Below the pieces are notes generated by a model. It worked only from the letters and a program-made list of their open reading frames with translations. It ran no database searches and was not told the DNA's origin. A stretch of 15,320 bases of DNA from Desulfobacterales bacterium (GTDB lineage Bacteria > Desulfobacterota > Desulfobacteria > Desulfobacterales > UBA2174_A), in the NCBI GenBank assembly GCA_025454075.1, contig JALOPD010000069.1, positions 1 to 15,320 of the forward strand. Reading direction: 5' to 3'. Of this stretch, positions 1-6,839 are shown piece after piece. A program made the position numbers and the translations under genes. Positions within the stretch are counted from its first letter, which is position 1. The number at the start of each line of letters is the position of its first letter.

Positions 1-1029
1 CGCAGCGCGCCGGAAGAAATCTATCCGCTGCTGCGCGATTTCATGTCCGCCGCCGAGAAGTGGCTCGAAAAGAACGTCAAGACCCCCTTCCGCGAGGAGC
101 TGCTCGAGCGCTACTTCGAGGCCGGCGGCTTCCTGCGGGTGGCCGAGCAGTTCGACGAAAGCTACGCCGCCTGCTACGAGGCCCTGCCCAAGGACCTGCG
201 CCTGAAGCTCTTCTGCATCGACCCCTCGCGGCAGATCGGCGACGCCCTGAACCGCTGCCGCTCGGCCGTGTTCTTCTCGGCGACCCTGACCCCGCTCGAC
301 TACTTCCAGACCATGCTCGCGTGCGAATCCGCCGAGGCCCTGGCGCTGCCCTCGCCCTTTCCGGCCGAGAACCTGGCCGTGTTCGTCGCCGACCGGCTGT
401 CGACCTATTTCCGCCACCGCGAGCGGACCAAGCCCGAAATCGCCCGCATCCTGAACAGCCTGGTGCGGCCGCACCGGGGCAACTACCTCCTGTTCTTCCC
501 GTCCTACCAGTATCTGCGCATGGTGCTCGAAATGTTTCGTTCGGCCGGCCCGGATATCGACGTCATCGTGCAGGAGCCGGGCATGGGCGAGCGGCAGCGG
601 GAGGAGTTCCTGGCGCGCTTCGAAACCGACAACCCGCGCACCCTGGTGGGCTTCGCCGTGATGGGCGGCATCTTCGGGGAGGGGATCGACCTCGTCGGCA
701 CGCGGCTGTCGGGCGCGGCCGTGGTCGGCGTGGGGCTGCCCGGGGTCTGCCTGGAGCGCGAGCTGATCCGCGAGTACTTCGCCGCCCGCCGGGAGCAGGG
801 CTTCGAGTACGCCTACATGTACCCGGGCATCAACCGCGTGCTGCAGGCCGCCGGCCGCGTCATCCGCACCGAGACCGACCGCGGGGTGGTGCTGCTGATC
901 GACCAGCGCTACGGCCACGACCACTACCGGGCGCTGCTGCCGGCGCACTGGCAGCCCACACGGATAAAGGGCCAGGCCGAATTCACCGTCGATCTTTCGG
1001 GCTTTTGGGGGCTCAACCGCAACGCCTGA
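1..1029 (+). CDS. DinG/XPD-like superfamily 2 ATP-dependent DNA helicase, C-terminal part (5' truncated by window edge)
   Basis: The reading frame is open from base 1 and ends at TGA 1027-1029, so 342 residues of the C-terminal half are visible. The ATG at 43 is internal. What is left is the second RecA-like domain of Rad3/XPD/DinG-type helicases (Helicase_C_2 family). VFFSATLTPLDYF (SAT motif, near visible residue 93) is followed by LLFFPSYQYL near 164-173, GIFGEGIDL near 223-231 (motif V region), and QAAGRVIR near 282-289 (motif VI with the arginine finger). Such enzymes unwind DNA 5'-3' in repair and replication-conflict resolution. The Walker A, Walker B and Fe-S cysteine regions would lie upstream, so whether this is DinG-like or a related helicase with an extra nuclease domain cannot be decided. 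No terminator is visible after the stop; the next operon has its own promoter 37 bp later. Confidence 0.9.
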   Translation, partial: RSAPEEIYPLLRDFMSAAEKWLEKNVKTPFREELLERYFEAGGFLRVAEQFDESYAACYEALPKDLRLKLFCIDPSRQIGDALNRCRSAVFFSATLTPLDYFQTMLACESAEALALPSPFPAENLAVFVADRLSTYFRHRERTKPEIARILNSLVRPHRGNYLLFFPSYQYLRMVLEMFRSAGPDIDVIVQEPGMGERQREEFLARFETDNPRTLVGFAVMGGIFGEGIDLVGTRLSGAAVVGVGLPGVCLERELIREYFAARREQGFEYAYMYPGINRVLQAAGRVIRTETDRGVVLLIDQRYGHDHYRALLPAHWQPTRIKGQAEFTVDLSGFWGLNRNA

Positions 1030-1065
1030 AAGACGGAAGGGGGATTCTAACGCCCCGGGTCAAAA

Positions 1066-1094
1066 TTGACATCCGTGGCCGTTTCAGGTAATTT
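1066..1094 (+). promoter_or_regulatory. Putative sigma-70 promoter of the DUF4124-UbiA-CPBP operon
   Basis: A perfect -35 box TTGACA (1066-1071) is separated by 17 bp from TAATTT (1089-1094), a weak -10 box (3 of 6 matches). It lies 46 bp upstream of the ATG at 1141, in the only AT-richer stretch between the helicase stop and the next gene. The -35 match and ideal spacing make it likely; the poor -10 lowers certainty. Confidence 0.5.
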
Positions 1095-1140
1095 TACACT
1101 CGTCCGATTCGTTCCCATCATGCTTTCAGGGAGGCCTGCG

Positions 1141-1671
1141 ATGAAATCGATCGTGTGGGCCGCCGCGGTGGTTCTCTCCATCATGGCGGCCTCCGCTGCC
1201 CACGCCCAGAGCAAAGTCTACACGTGGACGGACGCCAAGGGGAAGCTGCACATCACCGACGAGCCGCCGCCGGTCGAGGCCAGCATCAAGGACGTCGTGG
1301 AATCCCCCCCGATGTCGTCGGCCGAGGCCAGGCAGACCGAGCAGCAGCGCGGGCGGCAGGGCGAAAAACGGCTCGAGGAGCAGCGGCGTTCCGAAATGGA
1401 GGAGATCCTGCGCCGTGCGCGGGAGGCCGACCAACGCGCGCAGGAGGCCATCCAGCGCGCGGACGAGCAGACCCGGCAGGCTCTGGAATACCGCAAGCGC
1501 TTCAGCAACACCGCCGAACGCCGTGAGAATTTTAAGTACAAGATCAGAGACGAGGAACAGAAGGCCGAGGCCGCGCGGGCCGAAGCGCAGAAGGCCATCG
1601 ACCAAGCCAGGGCCGCCGCGGAGGAGGCCCGCACCGCCGCCGGCCAACTGCAGCAGGGGACGAAACCCTGA
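1141..1671 (+). CDS. DUF4124 domain periplasmic coiled-coil protein
   Basis: This is a 176-residue protein. The ATG at 1141 is chosen over an in-frame GTG/ATG further upstream because AGGGAGG at 1128-1134 sits 6 nt before it and because it begins a clean signal peptide (MKSIVW, hydrophobic stretch, AHA-QS cleavage near residue 22). The mature N-terminus carries the DUF4124 pattern, YTWTDAKGKLHITDEPPP at about residues 27-44. This short module is common in secreted proteins of Gram-negative bacteria and its function is unknown. From about residue 62 to 170 the chain is almost entirely Glu, Arg, Ala, Gln and Lys with no helix breakers, so it should form a long coiled coil. Its TGA overlaps the next ATG by one base (TGATG), implying translational coupling to the prenyltransferase. 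A periplasmic scaffolding role is only a guess. Confidence 0.85.
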   Translation: MKSIVWAAAVVLSIMAASAAHAQSKVYTWTDAKGKLHITDEPPPVEASIKDVVESPPMSSAEARQTEQQRGRQGEKRLEEQRRSEMEEILRRAREADQRAQEAIQRADEQTRQALEYRKRFSNTAERRENFKYKIRDEEQKAEAARAEAQKAIDQARAAAEEARTAAGQLQQGTKP

Positions 1672-2561
1672 TGAATACTGTCTATCGTGACTGGTTCCTG
1701 GCCGCCCGGCCGTGGTCGTTCACCATGACCGCCATCTCCATCAGCGTGGGCAGCGCCGTGGCGGCGCTCGACGGAGGCTTTTCCTGGCCGCTTTATCTGC
1801 TGGCGCTGATCGCCGCGGTCCTGATGCACGCCGCCTGCAACCTCATCAACGACTACGAGGATGTGCGCTCCGGGGTGGACGACCCGCAGGTGCCCACGGC
1901 GCTCTACCGGCCGCACCCGCTGATGGAAAGACGCCTCACCCCGCTGCAGGTCCGCAACACGGCCTATGCCCTTTACCTGCTCGCCGCCGTGATCGGCGTC
2001 TTCCTCACCGTCCAATGCGGGCCGCTCGTGCTCTGGCTGGGGATCGTCGGGACGGCGGCCGGCATCACCTACACGGCCCCGCCCCTGAGCTACAAGTACA
2101 GCGCCCTGGGCGAGTTTTCGGTGTTCCTGATGTGGGGCCCGCTGATGGTGACCGGCGCCTATTACGTCCAGCGCCAGGCCGTCAGCGCCGAAGCCCTGCT
2201 CATCTCCATCCCGTTCGGGGTGCTGGTGGCCCTCGTGCTGCTCGCCAACAACATCCGCGACATCAGCTACGACCGCAGCAAGGGCATCCAGACCCTCCCG
2301 ATGGTCCTGGGCGCGCGCCGGGGCATATCGCTTTACCTGGCGCTCATCGTGGCGGCGTATGCGGCCGTGGCCGCCATGTCCGTGTTGGGCCCGCTGACGC
2401 CCTGGTCCCTGATGGTGCTGCTGTCCGCCCCCCTGGCGGCCAAGCTCCTGCGCCAGATGGCCCGCGACGTGCCGCTGGACGCCGACGCGCAGACGGCCAA
2501 GCTGGACACGGCCTTCGGCCTGCTGCTGGTCATCTCCCTGCTGGCCGGGGTCTGGGTTTGA
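1671..2561 (+). CDS. UbiA-family membrane prenyltransferase, MenA-like
   Basis: A 296-residue polytopic membrane protein, the usual size for the UbiA superfamily, which transfers polyprenyl chains from polyprenyl diphosphate to aromatic acceptors at the inner membrane. Both Asp-rich motifs are present: NLINDYED at 57-64 and NNIRDISYD at 193-201, followed by KGIQTLPMVLG. RPWSF near residue 13 and ITYTAPPLSYKY near 132-143 also fit the MenA/1,4-dihydroxy-2-naphthoate prenyltransferase branch. Eight or nine hydrophobic segments alternate with short loops. MenA activity in menaquinone synthesis, or the equivalent step of the futalosine route (MqnP), is the likely job. The exact aromatic substrate cannot be read from the sequence, and no other men or mqn gene is in the window. 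The start overlaps the upstream stop by 1 nt and its own stop overlaps the TTG start of the next gene. Confidence 0.88.
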   Translation: MNTVYRDWFLAARPWSFTMTAISISVGSAVAALDGGFSWPLYLLALIAAVLMHAACNLINDYEDVRSGVDDPQVPTALYRPHPLMERRLTPLQVRNTAYALYLLAAVIGVFLTVQCGPLVLWLGIVGTAAGITYTAPPLSYKYSALGEFSVFLMWGPLMVTGAYYVQRQAVSAEALLISIPFGVLVALVLLANNIRDISYDRSKGIQTLPMVLGARRGISLYLALIVAAYAAVAAMSVLGPLTPWSLMVLLSAPLAAKLLRQMARDVPLDADAQTAKLDTAFGLLLVISLLAGVWV

Positions 2562-3184
2562 GCGCCGACCGGTTTCGCCCCTGGCCGCTCGCGGCCACGG
2601 TGCTCCTGGCGGCCGTTCTGTGGTTCGTCACCTTCGCGCTGCCGTGGGCCTCCTTCTGGGTCAAGATCTCCCTGTCCGCCTCGCTGCTGGCGGGGATCTC
2701 CCTTCTCCTGCAGCCCCTTCGCCGCGAGGAGGTCCGGGTCGACCCGCGCGCCGTATTGATCGGCCTGGCCTCGGCCGCGCTGCTCTATTTCGTTTTCTGG
2801 GCCGGCCGGGCGGCTTCGATGAGCCTTTTCGATTTCGCCGGCCGCCAGATCGGCGGGATCTACCACAAGGGCGAAGGCACCCCGCTGTGGGCGATTGCGC
2901 TGCTGCTGTTCTGCGTGACCGGCCCGAGCGAGGAGATCTTCTGGAGGGGCTACCTGCAGCGCAGCCTGATGGGGCGCTTCGGCCGCTGGCCGGGCTGGGC
3001 GCTCGCCACGGCCGTCTACGCCGGGGTGCACGTCTGGTCGCTCAACTTCATGCTGATCGGCGCCGCGGCCGTGGCCGGCGCCTTCTGGGGCGCCATGTAT
3101 GCGCACCTGGGCCGGCTGTCGCCGGTGATCCTGTCCCACGCCGTCTGGAGCACGGTCATCTTCGCGGTGTTCCCGATGCGGTGA
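2558..3184 (+). CDS. CPBP-family intramembrane metalloprotease (Abi/CAAX-like)
   Basis: A 208-residue membrane protein. The start is taken as TTG 2558-2560, which overlaps the UbiA stop as TTGA and is preceded by GGGG at 2547-2550. The frame stays open far upstream, but that part is antisense-like shadow over the UbiA gene and has no hydrophobic pattern. No ATG occurs near the true N-terminus, so a GTG near 2599 is the only close alternative. CPBP signatures are present: EEIFWR at 125-130 (motif 1, EExxxR), YAGVHVW with His158 (motif 2) and SHAVWS with His194 (motif 3), embedded in about six hydrophobic segments. The family includes the eukaryotic CAAX protease Rce1 and bacterial immunity and maturation proteases. 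Here the substrate is unknown. Translational coupling to a prenyltransferase suggests a shared membrane process, but this is inference. Confidence 0.85.
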   Translation: MSADRFRPWPLAATVLLAAVLWFVTFALPWASFWVKISLSASLLAGISLLLQPLRREEVRVDPRAVLIGLASAALLYFVFWAGRAASMSLFDFAGRQIGGIYHKGEGTPLWAIALLLFCVTGPSEEIFWRGYLQRSLMGRFGRWPGWALATAVYAGVHVWSLNFMLIGAAAVAGAFWGAMYAHLGRLSPVILSHAVWSTVIFAVFPMR

Positions 3185-3193
3185 GATGGGTTG

Positions 3194-3345
3194 AACTGTG
3201 AAAACGAAACACAGTTGAACAGGAAAAGAACTCCACCCGCCGATTTTTCCCATCCCGGTTTTCCGTTTAACGTTTTCCCTGTTTTACTATTTCCCCGTTC
3301 CCCCGTTCAACTTTTCAACCGTTCTCCCCTTCCCTGCCCTGCCGA
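3194..3345 (+). terminator. Convergent-gene spacer: small hairpin followed by C-rich, G-poor tract, possible Rho-dependent termination region
   Basis: Ten bases after the CPBP stop lies AACTGTG (3194-3200), paired with CACAGTT (3210-3216) across a 9-nt loop, without a following T-run. From 3241 to 3340 the + strand is about 80% pyrimidine; my hand count gives roughly 39 C, 41 T, 10 G and 10 A. This contrasts sharply with the GC-balanced genes around it. A long C-rich, G-poor, unstructured transcript is the classical description of a Rho loading site, so I infer it ends the + operon before the convergent gene at 3315. On the - strand the same tract is purine-rich and carries the last codons of that gene. 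Confidence 0.35.
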
Positions 3346-3767
3346 CCCCCGGACTTCGCCACCATCTGCCGGATTACGTCCACCAGCGGCGGCTGCAGCG
3401 TGCGCCACTTGGGCTGAATCGCCCCGCCCTCGGTCCAGTTGAAATCGACGGCTTCGTATTTCTCGGGGATGATGCGCTCCCGGTGCTCGCCGTAAACGCT
3501 GGCGGGGACATGTTCGATGTACATCATGCGGTGGGGGTCGATCTTGAAATCCCGCGCGACGCTGGTGGCGATGTGGCCGGCGCAGCTGCGAACCGACATG
3601 CGGCTCTCGGGGACGTCGGAAACGATCACGATCAAGGGCCGCAGGTGCGCCGGCCCGCCGGCCGCGTCCCGGGTGAGGTCGTAGATCCGCAGGCGGCACC
3701 GGCCGCTGGCCAGCCTGAGCTTGCCGCCGAACCCCTCCCACGCATAGATGCCGTCGTGAACGAGCAT
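3315..3767 (-). CDS. Conserved-looking hypothetical protein, 150 residues, third gene of the MoxR/VWA unit
   Basis: I do not recognise this family. The frame extends to a GTG at 3803, but the ATG at 3767 is preferred because AGGGGG (complement of 3774-3779) lies 6 nt upstream of it. The protein is soluble, without signal peptide or membrane segment. The N-terminus MLVHDGIYAWEGFGGKLRL has the look of a compact beta-rich domain. A hydrophobic strand, LRPLIVIVSDVPES, lies near 42-55, followed by an Arg/His-rich middle (SVRSCAGHIATSVARDF, then HRMMYIEHVPASVYGEHRE near 79-97). The tail GRQGREGENG is low-complexity and runs into the pyrimidine-rich spacer. It is on the same strand as, and 196 bp downstream of, the VWA gene, with a palindromic repeat in the gap, so co-transcription is plausible. 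It could be a client or adaptor of that pair, or merely adjacent. Confidence 0.7.
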   Translation of the reverse strand: MLVHDGIYAWEGFGGKLRLASGRCRLRIYDLTRDAAGGPAHLRPLIVIVSDVPESRMSVRSCAGHIATSVARDFKIDPHRMMYIEHVPASVYGEHRERIIPEKYEAVDFNWTEGGAIQPKWRTLQPPLVDVIRQMVAKSGGRQGREGENG

Positions 3768-3773
3768 GATCCA

Positions 3774-3779
3774 CCCCCT
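3774..3779 (-). promoter_or_regulatory. Ribosome binding site fixing the start of the 150-residue protein
   Basis: The - strand reads AGGGGGTGGATC directly before ATG 3767. The core AGGGGG is 6 nt from the ATG. The longer GTG start at 3803 has no comparable site. Confidence 0.65.
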
Positions 3780-3841
3780 GATCGCCGGGTGTAGATGGTG
3801 CACCGCATCGCTGAAAGCAGAGTGGCGGCAGAGCCGCCGGC

Positions 3842-3959
3842 GGCTTCACCCAACGCCCGGATTCAAGGCGCGCAAGCTCCGCGGACCGAGGCGTACTCCG
3901 GTACGCCGCAGGGCCCGCGGGGCGCCGCGCAACGCCGAAGTCGGGCTTTCGGCGAAGCC
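3842..3959 (-). repeat. Palindromic intergenic repeat, copy A (~118 bp), 3' of the VWA gene
   Basis: This imperfect palindrome begins 4 nt after the VWA stop codon (TAG, 3966-3964). Outer arms GGCTTC (3842-3847) and GAAGCC (3954-3959) pair. The centre is a perfect 7-bp hairpin, GGCGTAC (3890-3896) and GTACGCC (3901-3907), with the 4-base loop TCCG. It matches copy B at 6715-6839 in sequence and orientation. Shared blocks are TTCAAGGCGCGC (3862-3873 and 6738-6749) and a 27-bp block at 3927-3953 against 6804-6830 with a single mismatch. On the right-to-left reading, next to the repeat, there is a further GC palindrome, GCCGCCGGCGGC (3833-3844). The size, palindromy and intergenic placement resemble the enterobacterial ERIC/IRU class, but I do not assign it to a named family. 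Confidence 0.8.
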
Positions 3960-3963
3960 TCCC

Positions 3964-6633
3964 CTATCGGGTGAGCGCGCTGTAGACCCTGAGCAATTTC
4001 CCCGGAAGCTCCCTTACGTCCGAGATCACGTGGTGCCGGGCCTTGCCGTAGAGCCGGTCCAGCTTCGGGTCGGCCGGCAGGTTCACCGTCAGGGCGTGAA
4101 AACGGACCCCGCGGGCGCCCAGCTCCATCAGGGCCTGCCGCGTGTCCGCCACGGCGTGCGCCCCCTTGTACTCGGTGTCGTTGGGGAAGCCGTCGCCCAG
4201 GAGGATCAGCAGGCGCAGCCGGGCGGCCGCCGCGTCCAGGTCGCGGGCGGCATGCCGGACGGCGGCGCCCATGCGCGTGTTGCGCTGAGGCCGCAGCGCA
4301 CCGATCCGGAGCCTGACCTCCTCCGACATCCCCTCCTCGAACCCCTTGATGCGGAAATAATCCACCCCCAGCCGGCCGGTGCCGGAGAAGCCGGCCACGG
4401 CCAGGGAGTCGCCCAAGACGGTCAAGGCCTCGCACAAAACGACGACCGCCTCCTTTTCGATGTCCAGAACGGTCGACTCGGACCCCGGGACGGTGTTGGC
4501 CGTGGAGCGCGACACGTCCACCAGCAGCAGAACGGCGACGTCCCGCCGGTCCTTCACGCGCTTGATGAACAGCCGGTCGGAAGGCGCCTGCCCGATGCGG
4601 CGGTCGACGGCGGCCTCGACCAGCTGGCGGTAGTCGAACTCATCCCCGTCCGGCCATCGCCGCAGGCGTTTTAGGCCTTCGGGGCGCAGGCGCTCGAAGA
4701 CCTGCCGCGTCTGCCGCACCAAAGCGTGGCGGCGGCGCAGCACCTCCGCGTAGAAGCCGCCCGCCCCCGCCGGCGAGACCCGCTCCCGCAGGCGCACGTG
4801 CTCCGGCAGGTAGTCCCCGAGGCGGTCGTCCCACTCCGGGTAGCGGAACAGCGGGCCGTCCTCCGGCGGTCCGGCGTCCGGACGGGCGACGTCGGCTGCC
4901 AGGCCGGCGAGGGCCGTCTCCAGCCGTTCGACGGCCTCGGCCCGATGCCGGCAAAGCTCCCGGATGTCTTCCGGGGTGAGGTTCCCGGAGGCGGCTTTGA
5001 GCCGGAGCCTGATGTCCGACCGATAGGCGGCGACTCCTTCCCGCGCGAGGGCTGCCTGGATCTTTCCCGCCAGCCGATCGAAAGGGCGGCTGCCGGCAGC
5101 CGCCGGATTCGGCCAGGGGCGCCAGCCGAAAGGGGTTGCCAGGGGCTGCCTCCCGCCGGGCGGAAAGAAAGTCCGGCTCCTGACCGCCTCGAAAAATTGC
5201 AGGGTCAGTTCGGCGGCGGCCTCCACCGGGCTCGCGGCCGAAATGCCCGCGTCGAAGGCGGCCGCAATCGCCTCGAGCCCGGCATCGCCGCCGCCGCCCG
5301 GCATCGCCAGCCCCAGGCGGGCCAGCAGCCGCCGCAGCGGTTCCGGCGGGCCGGCGGCGGGCACGAACGCCCGGCGCAGCACCGGGTAAAGCCTCCGGGC
5401 CAGGCCGGGATAGGTGTGCTCCAGCCGCTTGCGGATGCGTCCCAGCTCGAAGACCGTGAACAGGTCCGCCGCCAGCACCGGGTCCGGGAAGCACCCCAAA
5501 AATACCTCGAGATCGGACGGCCCCGGCTGCGGGGCCCCGGCCCCCGGCCAGGGCCCCGGAATGTTCTCCCCATCGAAGTCGAAGGTCCCGAACTCGTGGA
5601 AGCAGGCCTCCGACCGCACCAGGAGCCTGTAGAGTCCGGCGTTTTCCTGCCTGTCGGCAAACCGGTCGATCTCGTCCGGCAGGTAGATCGCCTGGGCGTC
5701 GGAGCACACCATGCGCCCCGGCCCGAGCGCGGCGGCCTCGACGGCGGTCAGCGCGGAGAGGGGGCGGACCGACAAAGCCAGGCCGGTGCGGGCATGCAGG
5801 TACCGGCGCAGCCGGTCCTGCACCTGGGCGAACCCGACGCTCACCTGCAGGGCGCTGAAGCGCTCCTGCGCCGCCAGAGATTCCAGCGACAGCGCCCGGG
5901 CCCCGTGCTCCCTGCGGTGTTGATACGCCAGCAGGGAGCCGTCGACGAAACCCCTCAGCGCATTTTCCTGCAGCAGCCCGAGCCCCCTGGACAAACCCGT
6001 CAGGAAGGGCTCCACCAGGCGCCGGTCGGTGCGGGCGACGCGCAGCAGCTCCTTCAGCTGCCACTGCCGGCGCTGCGGCAAAAGCCCCCGGGCGGCCTTG
6101 GGCAGCGCGACGGAAAAGATGCGCCCCTCATCGTAGCTCAGGTCCGCCGCGAAGAGGGTAGCCAGGAGCTCCAGGTAGACGGCGGCCGCCGCCCGGCCGC
6201 CGCCGGCCAGCAGAGGCCCGAGCGCCAGAAGCGGCTCCCGCAGGGTGTGGGTGCCTTTGCGCGCCATGGCCTCCCATGCCTCTTTGAACCGGGCGAGGGT
6301 TTCTCCGTCGCCGAACGCCAGCACCGGCGGCAGGCACTCCGCCATGATGCGGCCCAGCGTGGGGCCGGTGCCGACGACTTCGCGCAGGCAGGCGCGGAAG
6401 GTCTCAAGGCGTTCGGGGGGCACCTCGCCCGCCAGCCCGGCGTACGCCAACGCCGCCGCCCGGCCGAAGGACACCTCCACCCCGAGCGCCCAGAGGGCCT
6501 CTTCGACCAGCCGGTCGAGAGCCTCCCGGCCCACCGGCGCCGTCTTGCGCGCCAGGCGCGCCGCCACGGCCGCCGCCGATTCAGGATCGGCCAGAGCGAG
6601 GGGCTCGAGGGCTTTGTGCAGATCGGAGGTCAT
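3964..6633 (-). CDS. Large VWA-domain protein, NorD/CbbO-like partner of a MoxR ATPase
   Basis: An 889-residue protein if started at ATG 6633. The frame stays open to 6729, but that extra stretch lies in the palindromic repeat and is rejected; no strong ribosome site is visible at 6633. The C-terminal 195 residues (about 695-889) form a von Willebrand A domain with an intact metal-adhesion site: DVSRS at 706-710, the NTRMG threonine near 786, and LLGDGFPND with Asp near 814. The ending RELPGKLLRVYSALTR is typical of NorD/CbbO proteins. The 690-residue N-terminal part is helical and Ala/Leu/Arg-rich, with IYLPDEIDRF near 316-325 and EACFHEFGTFDF near 342-353. In characterised systems (NorQ-NorD, CbbQ-CbbO) the VWA protein docks the AAA+ ring onto a metalloenzyme client to insert cofactor or remove inhibitor. 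The ATPase partner lies directly upstream. NorD is usually shorter, so this is a long variant, and its client here is unknown. Confidence 0.88.
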   Translation of the reverse strand: MTSDLHKALEPLALADPESAAAVAARLARKTAPVGREALDRLVEEALWALGVEVSFGRAAALAYAGLAGEVPPERLETFRACLREVVGTGPTLGRIMAECLPPVLAFGDGETLARFKEAWEAMARKGTHTLREPLLALGPLLAGGGRAAAAVYLELLATLFAADLSYDEGRIFSVALPKAARGLLPQRRQWQLKELLRVARTDRRLVEPFLTGLSRGLGLLQENALRGFVDGSLLAYQHRREHGARALSLESLAAQERFSALQVSVGFAQVQDRLRRYLHARTGLALSVRPLSALTAVEAAALGPGRMVCSDAQAIYLPDEIDRFADRQENAGLYRLLVRSEACFHEFGTFDFDGENIPGPWPGAGAPQPGPSDLEVFLGCFPDPVLAADLFTVFELGRIRKRLEHTYPGLARRLYPVLRRAFVPAAGPPEPLRRLLARLGLAMPGGGGDAGLEAIAAAFDAGISAASPVEAAAELTLQFFEAVRSRTFFPPGGRQPLATPFGWRPWPNPAAAGSRPFDRLAGKIQAALAREGVAAYRSDIRLRLKAASGNLTPEDIRELCRHRAEAVERLETALAGLAADVARPDAGPPEDGPLFRYPEWDDRLGDYLPEHVRLRERVSPAGAGGFYAEVLRRRHALVRQTRQVFERLRPEGLKRLRRWPDGDEFDYRQLVEAAVDRRIGQAPSDRLFIKRVKDRRDVAVLLLVDVSRSTANTVPGSESTVLDIEKEAVVVLCEALTVLGDSLAVAGFSGTGRLGVDYFRIKGFEEGMSEEVRLRIGALRPQRNTRMGAAVRHAARDLDAAAARLRLLILLGDGFPNDTEYKGAHAVADTRQALMELGARGVRFHALTVNLPADPKLDRLYGKARHHVISDVRELPGKLLRVYSALTR

Positions 6634-6714
6634 GGGCGAAGCGGGTTCCGGCTCCGGCAAGCAAACAGGTTCAATACCGGCACCTCGCGCAAAGCGGCCG
6701 AGCGGGGCGCCGGT

Positions 6715-6839
6715 CCCGGCGCTGCCCAAAGCCCGAGTTCAAGGCGCGCGAGTCCCGCGGCGCGAGACGTACTTTTCGTACGCCACAGCGACCGCGGGAG
6801 GAAGCGCAACGCCGAAATCGGGCTTTCGGCAGCGCCGGG
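6715..6839 (-). repeat. Palindromic intergenic repeat, copy B (~125 bp), between the ATPase and VWA genes
   Basis: It is immediately 3' of the ATPase stop codon (TGA, 6842-6840), within the 206-bp gap to the VWA start. Outer arms CCCGGCGCTGCC (6715-6726) and GGCAGCGCCGGG (6828-6839) are perfectly complementary over 12 bp. After a C-C mismatch, AAAGCCCGA (6728-6736) pairs with TCGGGCTTT (6818-6826). An inner arm TCCCGCGG (6753-6760) pairs with CCGCGGGA (6792-6799), and CGTAC (6768-6772) with GTACG (6778-6782) around a TTTTC loop. A transcript would fold into one very long interrupted hairpin. It is homologous to copy A with the same orientation and almost the same length. Confidence 0.85.

Noticed and set aside
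60..1091. 343-codon frame overlapping the helicase
   Set aside because: An Arg/Pro/Gly-rich shadow of the helicase frame, which carries the SAT and QAAGRVIR motifs.
1712..2557. Upstream extension of the CPBP frame (about 282 residues)
   Set aside because: It overlaps the UbiA gene in another frame and reads as Arg/Ala/Pro-rich shadow; the membrane-like pattern begins only after the TTG at 2558.
3191..3442. Small + strand frame in the spacer and beyond
   Set aside because: Encoded by the C/T-rich tract and the antisense of the 150-residue gene; Pro/Ser-rich, no start signals.
6634..6729. 32-residue N-terminal extension of the VWA protein
   Set aside because: It would be encoded partly by the palindromic repeat, has no ribosome site, and includes no family-like sequence.
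3842..6839. CRISPR array or insertion sequence as the source of the two repeats
   Set aside because: Only two copies 2.9 kb apart with a gene between them, no regular spacers, no transposase frame and no visible target duplications.
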